This document shows, in pieces, positions 34,501 through 48,500 of a DNA stretch of 64,000 nt. A model generated the notes under the pieces. That model worked only from the letters and a program-made list of their open reading frames with translations. It made no database searches and had not been told where the DNA came from. The first letter of the stretch is position 1. Every line of letters begins with the position of its first letter. The DNA is from Adenanthera pavonina (taxonomy: Eukaryota > Streptophyta > Magnoliopsida > Fabales > Fabaceae), in assembly GCA_026686845.1 (NCBI GenBank), contig JAIVEN010000007.1, positions 30,067,001-30,131,000 on the forward strand, written 5' to 3'. The position numbers and the translations under genes were made by a program.

Positions 34501-36566
34501 AGTAATTCAAACCGTTATTAGAAACGAAATTTTATGTAGTTTCGCTAAAGTTTGCTAACATTTATAAAGCTATATCAAAAGAAATCAACATGCTGAATAT
34601 CATTTATAATGAACTTTTTTTTTAACTTTTTCTTTTCTTATGTTTAGAAATGAAACGACAAGTTGTTGAAGTTTTTATTGAGCTATAGTTTTAAGATAAC
34701 TAAGGTAGTTTAATTGAGGACTAAAAATTTCTCTTTCCAGTTAATGATACAAACCTATTAATCATGCTTTAATAAAATAATTTTACCTCTAATTAAGCTC
34801 GATAATGCTCAAATTTAATCTGATACTGGATACAAGATAGCTGTAAAGAAATATTACAAAAGGAAAATAATATTATGATTTGTACTTAATTTATCTTCTT
34901 GCTTTGTTATTTTGATAAAATAATCAAAGTGCTTTTTGTCTTATGTTTCCTAACTTTTTACTCCTTTTGCAAATAATTTCTCATTACTCTTTGCACCCTT
35001 AGAAATTTGTCCCAAAAAGGACACAGAAGGAGTTATTGAAGAAATATAATTCTCCCATAAAAAAAAAAGTAACTTTGAAGATTGATGAAGGTTCCAAACA
35101 TTTCCATTTATTATGCTCATTCAAGTGTCTTGGTTTTGTATCCACTTATTGCTTAACTGGAAGTTGATTAATAGCTCTAATTCTTCAAATCTTTCATCCA
35201 ATTCATTTCATTCTTACTTTGCTTCGTTATTTTCATTCTGGCTTGCAGTCTTTTGCTCTCTGTGTGGAGTTTCTGTGTGAGAGTCAAGGGAGGATGTTGC
35301 TGCTTCTTGTTGGAGGCCACCTTCTACTTCTGTGTATTTTGCTGATAAAATATCATTTTTATTTTTACTCTGGAATTATTATTTAAGTCAAACTGTTTGT
35401 TCTTGTGCATTAGCACGTGTTGCACCAATACTTTAAAAGAATAAGTGTAGCTATATTATATTGAATGCGTATTTGAATATAAGATCTTCAGAGTCTTGAC
35501 TTGAGGGTTTTTTTTTTCCTTCCTTTTAAAAACATTTTACATGCTACTCTAATAATTAATATTTCCTGATACTAAGAAATGAACTGACAAATAGGCAAAG
35601 CCTTTTTGTTGGAATAATATTTTTTAAAATAACTGTGCTAAGTTGGTTAAAGGAACAAAAATGAAAAGTCTCTCTTGTTTTAATGACAGTAACCAAAGGA
35701 TATTTTAAAGAAAGTAATCTTTAAAAAAAAAAATCTTATGGTTTGCAATAACTTAAGCTGTTTCGTTGAGTTCTTGGGCCATCCAAGAACATCTACAAGC
35801 TTCAAGGGAGATCATTTTCTCATCAATATACTTATGAGTGGATTTACTTTGACTACACACACACGCACACATCATTTACAGCATTTTCAATTTTGTGTAG
35901 GTTAGTGCTAGATGAATGGTTTAACTATGAATGAAGACTAGTACAAGACTCTGCCATACCATGAAACAATAGTTGAGACTGCTATAGCTTTCTATTCAGG
36001 TCAAATACTCATGGAAGGCATTTAATTGGCTAGCTTTTAAGCTAGTTACAGTCCCTTTTTGGGTAGGGTTGAGGCGTTGAGCTAAAGAATTCTTGATAAA
36101 TTGATTCTTAATGAGATGATTAAGCTCAGCATCATATTGCAGTTGTGGTCATGAGTGCATAACAAAATTTTCTAACAACAATTTCATTCTACAGGAATTA
36201 TCTTTACAAAACTCTCACATTCAACTGGGCAAGAAAGGCAAGAGGTCAAAAAAAAAAAAGACATACACACCCAACAACTTGTGGGGGGTAAGCTATGCAC
36301 ATAGAAATAGCTATGAATAGTCAGCAAGGAAGTCAATAAAAGATGCACATCCTTGCTTGAAGCAAATCATTGAAGAATTATGATTCAATAAACAATATGA
36401 TCAAGGTTGCCCAAAAACACCACCAATCACCGACTCTAAACATAATGCATGGTGTCAATTTGAGCTCATGGAAAAGAAACCAGTGCAACTACTCGGATCA
36501 GCTAACATGAGGATTATCCAATGATTAGATCAACTGTCTGAGTATCACCATATTCATCATCAGAAA
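34501..36566. other. Region between CNL copy 3 and the EFR3-like gene; candidate terminal 3'-UTR exon at 35249
   Basis: The two neighbouring genes are convergent. At 35249-35356, after GGCTTGCAG, lies a segment conserved with 14409-14520 and proposed as a terminal exon of the CNL transcript. The rest is non-coding and matches parts of 15007-15785 and 6980-7290. It is the intact version of the tail that was duplicated with the CNLs. No ORF can be supported. Confidence 0.5.
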
Positions 36567-39500
36567 TCAACAACCAGCAGCCTTCAAGAAGTTATCATAT
36601 GGGCTTGATGCCGGTAGTTGAAAGGTCTGATACTGGTATGCTGTTGCACAAAGCATTGGTGCCGGTGTAGTGCCAGACATAGGAGCAAAGTTTGGTTCCA
36701 GGAATGGATTTCCGGTCTGCAGTTCAAATGGCATGAAAATAAGATAACATCTGATCATATTTTGATGAAATTGAGTGAATGGGTCAGTGTTTAGTGAGAT
36801 GAAGTTGGTAGCTAGAACCTCCTGTGTTTTGGCCTAATATCATATGTAATCATTTAAACACGTTGTGGAATTTCCCTATCAAATTTTAAAGAATTAAGTG
36901 AAGGTTATTAGGATGAACAATGTCATTAATAAAATTTTGTTTAACTGACTTTTTGAATAGTCTCATAGTATTCAAAGGCTTTCTAGGATTAAACTGACAA
37001 TTTCAAATTACATGTCATCTTAATTTCAGCATTGGTGAGTTAAACAAATCACAGGAAGATTGGAGGACATATTGGAAACTACATATAGCAAAACTAAATT
37101 TGGGCCAAAGCAAGAGTACCATAGGAACACTTTGTTGAACAGTGGATTGTGAAGGCACCTCCTTCCCCTGATTGTGATCTTCAGCAGGAATTACAAATGG
37201 ATTTCCATGTATTGAGAGAGGAAACATGAAAGTGGACATCATCTGCTGCTTGCCCATGAGGAGGGCTTCACAATGTAGAGCCATTTCCTTATAAGGCTTG
37301 TCAATGGGAGGTGAAACTGAAACCCTTCCAACTTGATTTGTGGTCTCCATAACCTACATATATTATCATTTCAAAAATTTTATCTTAGGTTTGAGAATAA
37401 AAGTAGATCAGTGAAAACACAAATTATTTATTTAGATTACATAAGAAATATCCAGAAGAAATGAATGGGAAAGAGTTCAACATGCATTCTTTTATTCACT
37501 AAAACCTACAAAGCTTTTGGCATGCAGGGTTGTTCTATCTACTCTTGTTCTTGAAACAGATAAATTACCCTTACCCAATCCTTTTTACTTCAGGAATATT
37601 GTAATTGTCATTATCTTATGCAAAAGTCATATTCGTCAAAACTCTACAAGACATGGGTACAATAAAAGGATGCTAAGTGTGTGTATTTATTGGAACTGAA
37701 AAACTTACTGAACCCAAAATGTCATTGACACTAAGCAGGCTAGGACTCCCTTGAGGATGCTGTGCAATAGCACCAGCTGAGCTTTCCAATTCACGGGCTG
37801 AGACATCATCAAGTGTAAATAATGGAATATCAACCTGCAGATTTTAAGTGTTCAAACGTGAAGGTTAATATTAGATGAAAATAATCTTTAGAAGAAGAGA
37901 GAATATCCATGAAAGTTACCATATCGGATGATTTATCATCTTCCAATCCAGATCGCAAGATACTTCCTGACTCAGTGGATAACTGAGCTCCCATCGGACA
38001 AGCATTATCAGGTGTAAAATTATGAAGCAGTTGTTCCTTTAGGTTGGATGGTTCCTGTGGACCAAAGAAATTACAAGTTACCGCCATATATCAATAAATT
38101 AGTGCATGACTTAGTAACGAGTCCTTACATTTGGTGAATTTTCCACGTTCTGAACTATCATGGTAGCAAATGATTCTTTAGACTGGCTCTCAGTCAGTTT
38201 TATTGCTGAAAGTGACTTTAAAGCATCGGCATCATCCTCTTTTGATCCATAAGGGTTACTTGGATGCCTTATTGTATCCACAACAGCTTGCAATTTGCTA
38301 TCATCAAAAATTTGTAGAAATGGGTCAACCTGAAACAAGCATGAAAAATTCAAGGAGGTATAAAGTAATAATTTAACCACATATATATAGAATTGTATTC
38401 CATTGTGTAAAGAAGATATACAATCACTGCAATAACAACCAAAAATCTATGAGCAAAGTCTGAAAAATTATAATAACTCAAATTACTGAAAAAAGTTGCA
38501 CCAAAGATGTGATTCACATACTGTTTCATCTGAAAGTGCCATTTTAGCAATAGGAATGAGAGAGAGAACATTGTAGGCCTTGGCTATGAAAACAATCATG
38601 GATGTTGCCAGTGTAAAGAGAGATCTGCAGCGTGATGGTGGCAGCTGAACTGGAAAAATAAATTGTTACATGTAGTTGAAAACTTCACAGCTTAACAATG
38701 CTATGTAACATTAAGGGCCTGTTTGGTTTGTAAAAACATGGTTTCTAACCATCATTTTCTCATTTTTCATCCAAACAGGTTTTCAGTAAACTTCTCTACT
38801 TTTATCCAAACTTCATTTTTGTAAACTGTGGTTATTCTAAAAATATTTTTACAAAAATGCAAACCAAATGGGCACTAAACCAACTGGTACAAACTTATGT
38901 TACAGAATTTCCAGTTCTATTCATTGAGAATATAAAATGAGGTTGCATTAGGTTTATACATCATTGAAAATCAAAATTGTGATTGTTACCATAATATTTT
39001 ACATCAATTACCATAATAGATTTTTCTATGTCGATTGGCCATTAGTTCCAAATTACAACCAGGAGAAAGAAAAAAAAAGGAATGGTTTTTCACTCCTCAA
39101 TGTTCATTATTTGCCGTTCAATCATTTTAAATCAAAGGGGTGATGTTGCATGAGTTTTGACAAAATGTTTCAGGCTTTCAAAATGCCAATCATCTTAGGG
39201 CCCTCTTATTCATCAGACTAATACAAAGTCGGGGAATGAAAGTAAGGACGTGACCCTAGACAGTCATCATTAAGGAGAGAATAAGTTTTTCTTGTGGTAA
39301 AGTGAAAAATAAGAGAGTATTTTTATCATAACTTTGCTCCCATTCCTAACCTAATTTTACCTTCATATATAATTTAAAAAGCATACAGCTCTAATGCAAT
39401 TTTACTTACTCAGAGTTTCTTTAGCTTAAAGATTTAGTTTGAAATATAATATAATATTAAAACATCTGCAAGAAACATACTAAGAATTCCTGGTACTAGT

Positions 39501-42500
39501 TCAGTTAGGAAAAATCAGGGCATTGTCAAGCCGAACATAACTTCATATAAATTACTTAGTGATAAGAGAAAAAAAGGAAAGAAATCATGAAATTCTTGCT
39601 TCACGATCATCATATATAATAAACTATACAGAACTTAAAGGTTCTACCCTTTTCTGTGAGAGAAATGCTCCTCAAGGTAAATGCCAACTGGAAACTTTGA
39701 ATTAGAGCCTCATTAGAGGAGTTCTGCATTTGACAAAATTTGCAAGGGATCAGACCAAATGAAAGTTAAAAACATATTAATAAGAACAAGAGGTTAAGAT
39801 TGGAAACAGATCCACATCCTAGAAAAATTATGTTGCGACCAAAACTTAATAGTGAACCACTTGTAATGTCATTCAGTTGCTTGAGATCTAGGGTTGCAAT
39901 TGCAACCACCGTTAGGCGACCTTGTGAGTCACAATATTTTCTTTGGGCATGTAAGTCGAGGTGATCCATCAAGGTTTTTGTGGTTTCCAGTCTGAATAAA
40001 TTTTTATTATATTTTAATTAGGTTTTGTTTGTCCCAAGCTATCTGAGTAGTCATCAACTTGAGGTAAGTCTGATAGCTAGGTTAAACCATGTGTACTACT
40101 ACCCTTTGCTCTTAACCTAATTTATAACGATACTTAGACACACAAGGTTCTTGGCCAAGTTAAGTCCCCTTTAATATTATTCTTTGTTTGTCTACAAAAG
40201 AAAGATATTTAAATTTCAAGTAATGCAAATTCTCAAAATATTGAGAATGGTCTCTTCTATCTATTTTATTAATTTATACTGATTTTCTATCCAACCCCAC
40301 TTAGTGGGATAATGCTGATGTTGTTGTTGTTGACTAGAGTAAATGAACTACTTTCATGTTATGAGTGGATGCCAGCACAATGATGCAGGTAGAGAAAATG
40401 CACATGCGATTTTTATTCCATAATCATTTACAGTTTCTTATATTAATAATGAAAATAATTAAATTCATTAATCAAACTCTAAAAACTGTAGTTCAGATAC
40501 ATTAAAAGTACAATAAGTGAATTTATGAATATCATGATGATGACATCTTTTAGAATTAAATTACTAGCATATTTTTATTACTGTGATTTTGATTTAAGAA
40601 TTTCTTATAATAGGTAAATTTGACGAAAATTTGATCTTGATGTATTTATAGATCGTTAAATGAAAAAATTTCAATACCTTGCCCCGACCAACTAGCAAGA
40701 CAAGGCTGTAAGTATGGGCAATTGCTTGAAAATTTTCCGGCACATTCAGAGGAGAGAGGGACTGTGCCCAGATTGATGATAGCAAAAGGGTAATCTGGTG
40801 ACTACTCAGCCTAAGGGGTAAAACCTGTGACATTGTAGTAATAAGAACATTGTGAATATCAAGTGATATTAATTGATAAGATCTATTGCTATTACAGTCG
40901 AATGAAAAATTATCACCATTTTTTTATCAGAACTGTTAATAGAATTTCCTTCACCAGTTGCAGATAGTTGGGGCTTCTTTACACTAGCAACTCGACTGTA
41001 AGTTGACGTTAATCTGTTCATCATGGAAGGACTACTGATCTTGTCTATAGATTCACTACTCGACATTCTTTTACTTTGAGTCCGACTATAACTTGACTTC
41101 AACCTGTTTAAAATGGAGCTCTTTGCACCCTCAGCAACTGTAGTTCTGTTATGACTATCTTCTGCAAAAACTGGTTGCTTCCTATCCATTTTCTGAAATA
41201 GTGCAGCTGAAGAAGAAAACACAGACACATTTCTGGATAGCGTCCTTGGAACATGAGCTGCCTTTTTTGAGGAGGGGATTGGAGTAAAAGGTTGAGGACA
41301 AACTGATGATGGCACAAGAACAACAGAAAATATGCGGTGCGCACCCACCCTGGTTTCGTGGTCTGGATGGACCATTGCTAGGAGTAGCTGATGAAATAAT
41401 GCCTCAGGAAATGCCTGGAGAGGTTGGAGTGTCAAGTTTACAGAGGAATAGAAAAGAGGAGTTGAAGAAAAGTGAGAAAGAAGCAAGGATAAATTATTCA
41501 GTCATAGCCAAAACACAGGAGAAAGCTTAAAGAGATCAATATATTCTTGCCTTGTTCTGATATTGCAGATTTGGTATTGAAGCTGCTATTTGAGCAGTTC
41601 TGTAAACTGCAGAAATCAGGGTTCTGGCCATAACTGTAATGTTAGACATGTTTTCCAACAACACAGCCAACATATCAAGAACAGGGCCTGCATCTCCAAT
41701 CTGTATAACAGTATAGCTCGTAACCATAAACAGTAGATTATAGAAAACAGACATCCAAAGCTCAACTACATATACAAATATGCACACACATATGTTTCTC
41801 TGATTTTACAACTGTTAAAGTCTTTGAAAAGTATAAAAAAAAATTGTGACCTTGAGTGATAACTGTGCCAGGCAGTCATCTACTGCCTTTCGGTATTTTT
41901 TATTCCACTGGATAACTTCAGCCCCTAGGTTTGAATCACCAAGAGAGCAATGTATACTTTTCCGAAGGTGTCTCATCATATCACTCAATGCACCAATTAT
42001 AGCCACAGATTGTTGAACCTTTGTCTGTTGAGCAAGCTGGGTAATAACATCAACAATGTCCAGCTGCATATTAGGGTCTTTTAAGACATTCTTGTGATCA
42101 AGGTGCTTGACTAAAATGGACAATAGAAAGTGTGTATTCTGCCCTGCGAATTACATTGAATTCAATTATAAACTGTTAAAAAAAATTCCAATGGGCAAAA
42201 CTGGTCCAGAATCTACCAAATCTTAGAGCACTAGAGAAAATAAATACCTAAGTTTTCAATTATTAACTGCATTTCCAGCAACACTGGAAGAGCAAGCCCA
42301 TGTTGAGGAGACCAGAGATTAGCACTATCAAAATAGCGGAACAAGGATTCCAAAACACGCCGTACAGTTGTAGCCTCTCTGGCTAACTTTGCCATATTAT
42401 GTAGGCAAACCTTTGACCAAAACCCAGGGTTCACAACATCTTCCCTATAGATGATAGAATGAAAGAAGTTAAAAACGGCTAAAAGGAATTAGTAAATCAG

Positions 42501-45500
42501 AAGATAAACCATCATCATGAGAATGACAATTACATAGGCACATTAACTTGTCCTTTCTCATTCACCACCATTCTCCAAGAAGTAATCCTCGTCAATTGCA
42601 TTTTTTCAGAATCTTTCTCAACTTCACCATAATTTTCCAACACGACTGAAACAACCTGAGTTAAAAAGAAGAATGAAGCTGTAAAATGCAAAAGAGATGC
42701 TGTGTATGGAAGGACAAAAGAAGAATATTCACTTGAAAATAGGCTTCTTTTACTCCAACACCCACTATGTCAGAAACTGAAGATTCATCTTGAACATGAA
42801 GTGTGATATTTGGAAAATCAAAACTGTATAATTTGGCTGATACGGGAAAAACAAAGAATTCTTGTTGCATTACTTACTTATGAAAGATTTAGTTCCAATT
42901 GAAAGAAAATGCATTAGATTTATTTGAGGAGTACTTAAACAACGTATAATCTATCTAGCAAGATGTACAAATAAGAATAGATAACTTAAAATGTATAACA
43001 GATTATACTTACATTGTCAAATTCAGTTGAAATATGAGAGAATTCACCCATGAACCAAACCTGTGTAACAAATAATTACTGATCAACCAGCTAACTCTGC
43101 TAATCCCTCAGTGATCAAGTAAAATTTGGCTTACAAAAAAGGGAGATTAACATCTTAATTTTATTCATTTTGTAACTGATGACTGGTTAGCCATTTCATG
43201 AGCAGACAGAAGAGTAGGGGTTTAAGAGTCATTTATTAAAGATATAATGGTGAGGAAGCATTTTGGAACGACATGAATAAACCATGATTCAAAAATCTGA
43301 GGACTTCTAACCATGCATACCCTGGCTGACATTATCCAAATCCTTCAAATGGATTCTCCTTAATGCTCCAGGAAGAGTTTCTATGAAGCCATGCACTGGT
43401 TGTGAATCTGCATAATTCCCCTATTTATTTAACTAACTCATTTATTTTAATATTTTCTGCTTATACTTGCCCTTTTGATTTTTTATCAAGCATTCAGGCC
43501 ATAAAAATTAAAAACACATTCGCCATACTGTGCTTCTTCTAAGGTCCAACCATCAAGAAGAGACATAACATTACTGTCCTTACAGGAACAAGTTCCTAAA
43601 GACTTGCTTTCTATATAAATAATGATTTTCAACATAGCTTTAATTTATTTCATGGTTAAGGTGTATCTAACAGAATTATAACTGACATTATACACACACT
43701 CCATGTTATTCAACGATATTGAGACCAACACAAACATTAGATAAATGAATTAGATAGAAGTGCCAGATACAACCATGTGCAAAGACTCTAATCATTTTTA
43801 CTTCAACATTATCCATGTAGTTTCTTAATAACTTCATCTTGTCAAGCATGTCAAAAGATTGCTTAACATTGAAAGAGCATAAAACAGTTGACATATATAA
43901 CAGTGAAAGCATTCAAATTACCATTGATGAAAGAGCTTGTATGCCAGAAGCACGCAAATGTTGGACTTTCTCTTCATCACCCATTTCTTGAGCTAGAGCG
44001 CAAAGTTTGGAAATTAATCCATCTACATTGAACATATAGGTACCATCTCTCTGCACAATAAGAGATACTAAAAACTCAGCACTTGCACAGAAAAGAACTT
44101 ACAATGTCACAAACGTTAAAATAAATAACACAAAAATCCAAAATAAAAATAAACCCCACCTGATTGTTCACAAAGTCAAACAGAGTTTGGCACCCTAAAG
44201 TTTGCACTTCATTATGCCGTGATTGATCAAGAAGAATTTGTATGATGCCAAGCAAGCTACTTGCAAACAATGGCCTGTCATAATAGTATTGCTTCACATA
44301 AATCTTATATAAACATGTTTTTATGCATAAAATTCCTGAAAACATCAAAAATCAGCTTTGCTTCTTTCCTTCAAAAACTTTTTTTTTTCAGATGGATGCA
44401 ATTTCAAGGAAGCTTGAACCTCCAAAACGGTGAAGAGTTTACTGGTCCGAAGTAAGGTATTTCCTAGCTTCCTACAGTAATAGATACCAAACCTTTTATA
44501 TACAGCCTTTGTTATGATATGGGGCCCAAAAATGTGACTTTTTGATGGAAAATTTGGAAAGATTTATATGTTTTATGCAATTTTTTCTGACTATTTTATT
44601 TTCTTTATTAGGCTTCCTTTTATCATAAGTTGTTTCCTTTATTATACTTTCTTTTACTTTAAATAATTGTGTTATGGGCTCCCTTTAAATAGCTCTAGGT
44701 TATTCTCTTTTTGTAAGAAATGATTTGAATATTCAGAGTTATTATTAGCCATTTCTCCTTCATTTTTCTTCCCTTTCTCCCTTTTAACTCTACTTCTCCC
44801 TCCTTCTTCTTCCCTTTCTCCGTCTATCTCTCTAATTCTCCCTCTTTCTCCTCCCCCCTCTCCCTCTTCCTTATCCTACATCAATTCAATATCAAAGCAA
44901 GGTTCTTGTTTGTTTCACGCTCTCATCATTGGAAACTTAGCAGAATCTCAAAAACCACCTTTTCCATCTGTTACACCACTTGTTGAGGAAATTGATGCAA
45001 TTATGGAAGATTGGATTTTTCTCTCTCCTCATGGTCTCCTCCATCATTATCTTGTTCACTGGAAAGGGTGCTCAGATTTGTACGCCACTTGGATCAATAA
45101 GAATGAGTTTCTCTGCTCAAATCATGCCATGTTCGAGTCCTATAAGTAGTCTTCCTCTCCAGAGGAAAGTTTTTTCAAGTGGAGGGAATAATGGGTTTAG
45201 TCATTTATTTTGTGACTTTACTTTGTTTCCTTTAGTAGGCTTTCTTTTATATTAAGTTGTTTCATTTATTATGATATCTCTTACTTTAAGTTATTGTGTT
45301 TTGGACTTCCTATAAATACCTCTTGATTATTCTCTTTTGTAAGACTTGATGATTTGAATATTCAGAGTTATTATCTATTTCTCCCTCATTCTTCTTCTCT
45401 TTCTCCCTTTTTCTATCTACTTCCCTCTCCTTCTTCCCTTTCTAACTTTATCTTTCTATTCCTCCCTCTTTATCCCTCCACATTCCACTCTTCCTTGTCC

Positions 45501-48500
45501 CACATTACTTTGGTAAGAAATTTAAATGTGTCATGATTAGTCAAAAAGTAGAACGAAGTTTTTGGTTAAACCTATTCCTTTACTGCCATATGGACAATGA
45601 TATCATATTAACTATTTCTAGTGCCACAGATATCTAAAATTGTAGAAACATGATCTTTAATTAACTGAGTTGCTTTTATCCTCTACAAAGTGGCTTGATC
45701 CCAGCATTGGGTGTTTTAGCCCCACTTAACAAAGTAGTTAAATAAAATAATAATTATGCAGTTTTCTCCTTCCATGCTACAATGACTAGTAACTGAAGAA
45801 TAATCAAAATTTACAGCAACATTGTCAAATGATATATGATCAAGCCTTACTATCTTTGTGCATTTGTGATGGGCCCCTATCTAATAGGCCAAGCTTCAGT
45901 CAATTGAAGTGCGTCAGCTCTGTGTGTGAGTGTGTGTGTGTGTGTGTGTGTGTAGGGTAAGTTGGAGGAGAGAGAGTGTCTGTTGGGTGGAGAGGTTTAT
46001 TAAGGGGTTTGGAGTCTGAGAGGAGGTAAGGAAGTATTTGGCTTTGTTTGAGGAGAGTGCCTGGTCTCTCAAATACTGGGCTGAAGTAGGAGCTGTGTCG
46101 CTTCTTCATTTTCTTGATTTTCGTTGCTGTCTTTTATGTGTAACACTTGCTGTTTCCTAGTGTGAGTTTAGTGTATCACCTGTAACAGCTTTATTCCCTT
46201 TTCCAGAGAGGATATTTATCAGTTAATATCAATTTAAAGGAGTTCCATCAATTTGTGTGTTGCCTTCTGAAGAATACAAACTCCCGTACAACGTTACCAT
46301 TATACCTTACAAACTATATTAGTTATAGAAATCCCCAAATGAAGAAAATAATCCTACACAGAGAACAGATCAGGCTAAGCAATACAGCTCAAACAAAGAG
46401 TCTGGCATAAATTCTGACATATCAGAACTTCCACATTATGGCATAACCACAAGGGGGTTGTGATTAAGGCTTTAACAATAGAATTCTGATCCTGATGCTA
46501 CTGACATGAACATAAGTACTGGAGGAAAGAAAAAGGCGACTTCATGAACCTTGACCATTGAATACTTTCAATGGATGCAAGATGCATAGCCTACTCACAG
46601 CAGGCATGTTTAAAATTACAAGCAGACAGACAGACAGAACAAAAAGCGGTGAATTTAAAGATTTTGCCTTGTTTTTGCCCGTTTAGAAACTTTTCCTTTT
46701 AGTACAATAGGTAAGTAATTTCATTGAATTTTTTTAGAAAAGCATAACTTTTCCTGAATCAAGAATAGTTTGCCTTTAAGGTTAGGTATCATATGTTTTG
46801 GTGGATGAGAGTAAAAAAGAAAAGCTACCAAAAAATTCAGAAGAGAGTGACAATCAAACAAAAGTTTAACTTTGAAAATAAGTAAGATGGAGGACCATCG
46901 AAAGTCTTGTTTCACTGAAGGAATAGACAGAGATTTTATAAACAATTGCCGTAAAATTCAAGTTAGAGATCAACCTAGATCCAAAATAAAATATTAGGAA
47001 GATGAAAAAAAGGCGAACACAAATTACTTGTAATTAGTTTGATGTAAGCTATGCTACTAGTAGTTAGTTTTCCCATAGTGTATTTCAATCCCAAAACAAG
47101 ATGGAATGTTTCAGAGCAACTACAACGGAAAGCCGCAGGTGAGAGGAGTTACTAGTAGTTAATTAATACAAACATTTTGATAGACAAGGTATATGAAGAA
47201 CATCATACTTGGGACTATCAAAACTTCGTCAGAAGCAACTACAGAGCCTATGACCTATTGTCTCACATATATCCTGAATGTGTGAAATATGGGAAAATAC
47301 TCAAGCAGAATGAAACAATAATAAAGGTAACTCACATTTGCTCCTTACAAGAAACCAACAACCTCCTGTATATACAAATGACAACTTTTACATAATGGAA
47401 GTTCTCATTTCTCAATTCCTTATAACACCTTTGCTCAAGGTAGGTAGTTATCTGCAATAAATTAAGAAATCATATTAGTATTTGTAACTATATCATATAC
47501 GTTGTAATTTGAGTTATACCTAAGTTCAAAACATTTAAGAGAAAATGTAAAATAAAAATATGCCAGAACCAAGAATTGATCAAACATTTGTGCAGAGCCC
47601 AGGTAACCTGGCATGAAGACTCTAGGAAAAAGGTCATTTGAAAGAATTATTCAAGAATCATCCACAATCCTCTCTTCTCATCTGGTTTACTTATACTAGT
47701 CTGTTTTAAGGGAGAGTCAGTTCAATTCAGTTGCAAGACTTAACCACTTTGACTACTAAATCAGCCAAGCCTTATTTGCTAGCTAACGATAACTACCCAG
47801 CCCTTCTTATAAATTCTGGCACGAACCAATTATTGCAACCATGAGAATAGATTTAGTACCAATAAGAACTATGACTATACTCTATTGCCATTCGATTCCC
47901 ATAATAACTAAGTACGATGTGATGACATTAAGGCCTGGGGTTTAGAATAATTATTTTTCGATTAATGTTAGGGTGACCAGTTTGCCCTTAAACTACCAAT
48001 CTATGATTTCTGATGCTATAATTTCCATTTTATACAAGAAGAATGGGGAAGAAAATGAACAGTGATGATAGTAGGAAGATGTAAATGCCAGAAAAATTAT
48101 AATAGTTCCATAACAGGTGACATAACCCAAGTCCAATTAAAAAAACATGTACCTTCGGAACACGGAGAGGATTTCTCGAGGCATATTCACATAGCTTGCC
48201 AATCATACGATCATTTGGTTCCTCTTCCTGCAGATAAGTAACAGTGGTTCTTGAAAATAAAACTGAGCAAGATAATACTTAAAACAATCAGGTTTCTCTC
48301 AATGCAATCAAATGACAATTCAAGCCAAAATATAATGATTCGCTATAATATAACGTAGTAAAGAGTGTATCATTTTCAGCAAAAACAATCAAACAAACAA
48401 ACAAAATCATTAGAAGGCACCCTAATATTACATTTTCGACTCAGGCAGCCTGAAAGAAACAAAACCTTCTATTGCCACAATTCCGATGGGCTTTTATAAA

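Larger units (their letters stand above)
44275..47335 (-). other. Large intron 3 of the EFR3 gene (3,061 bp) with two LTR insertions
   Basis: The donor GTGAG follows exon 3 (47336) and the acceptor TTATGACAG precedes exon 4 (44274). Codon ATG is split between the exons. The intron contains a small LTR retroelement (about 44510-45504), a 384-bp solo LTR (45867-46250) and otherwise unremarkable AT-rich sequence. It is by far the longest intron of the gene. Confidence 0.85.

Noticed and set aside
42661..42870. Minus-strand ORF of 69 codons as an extra EFR3 exon
   Set aside because: It lies within the intron between exons 6 and 7; exons join in phase without it, and it does not resemble the family.
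45900..46109. Minus-strand ORF across the (GT)n tract
   Set aside because: Encodes a Thr/His repeat from the microsatellite and lies within a solo LTR.
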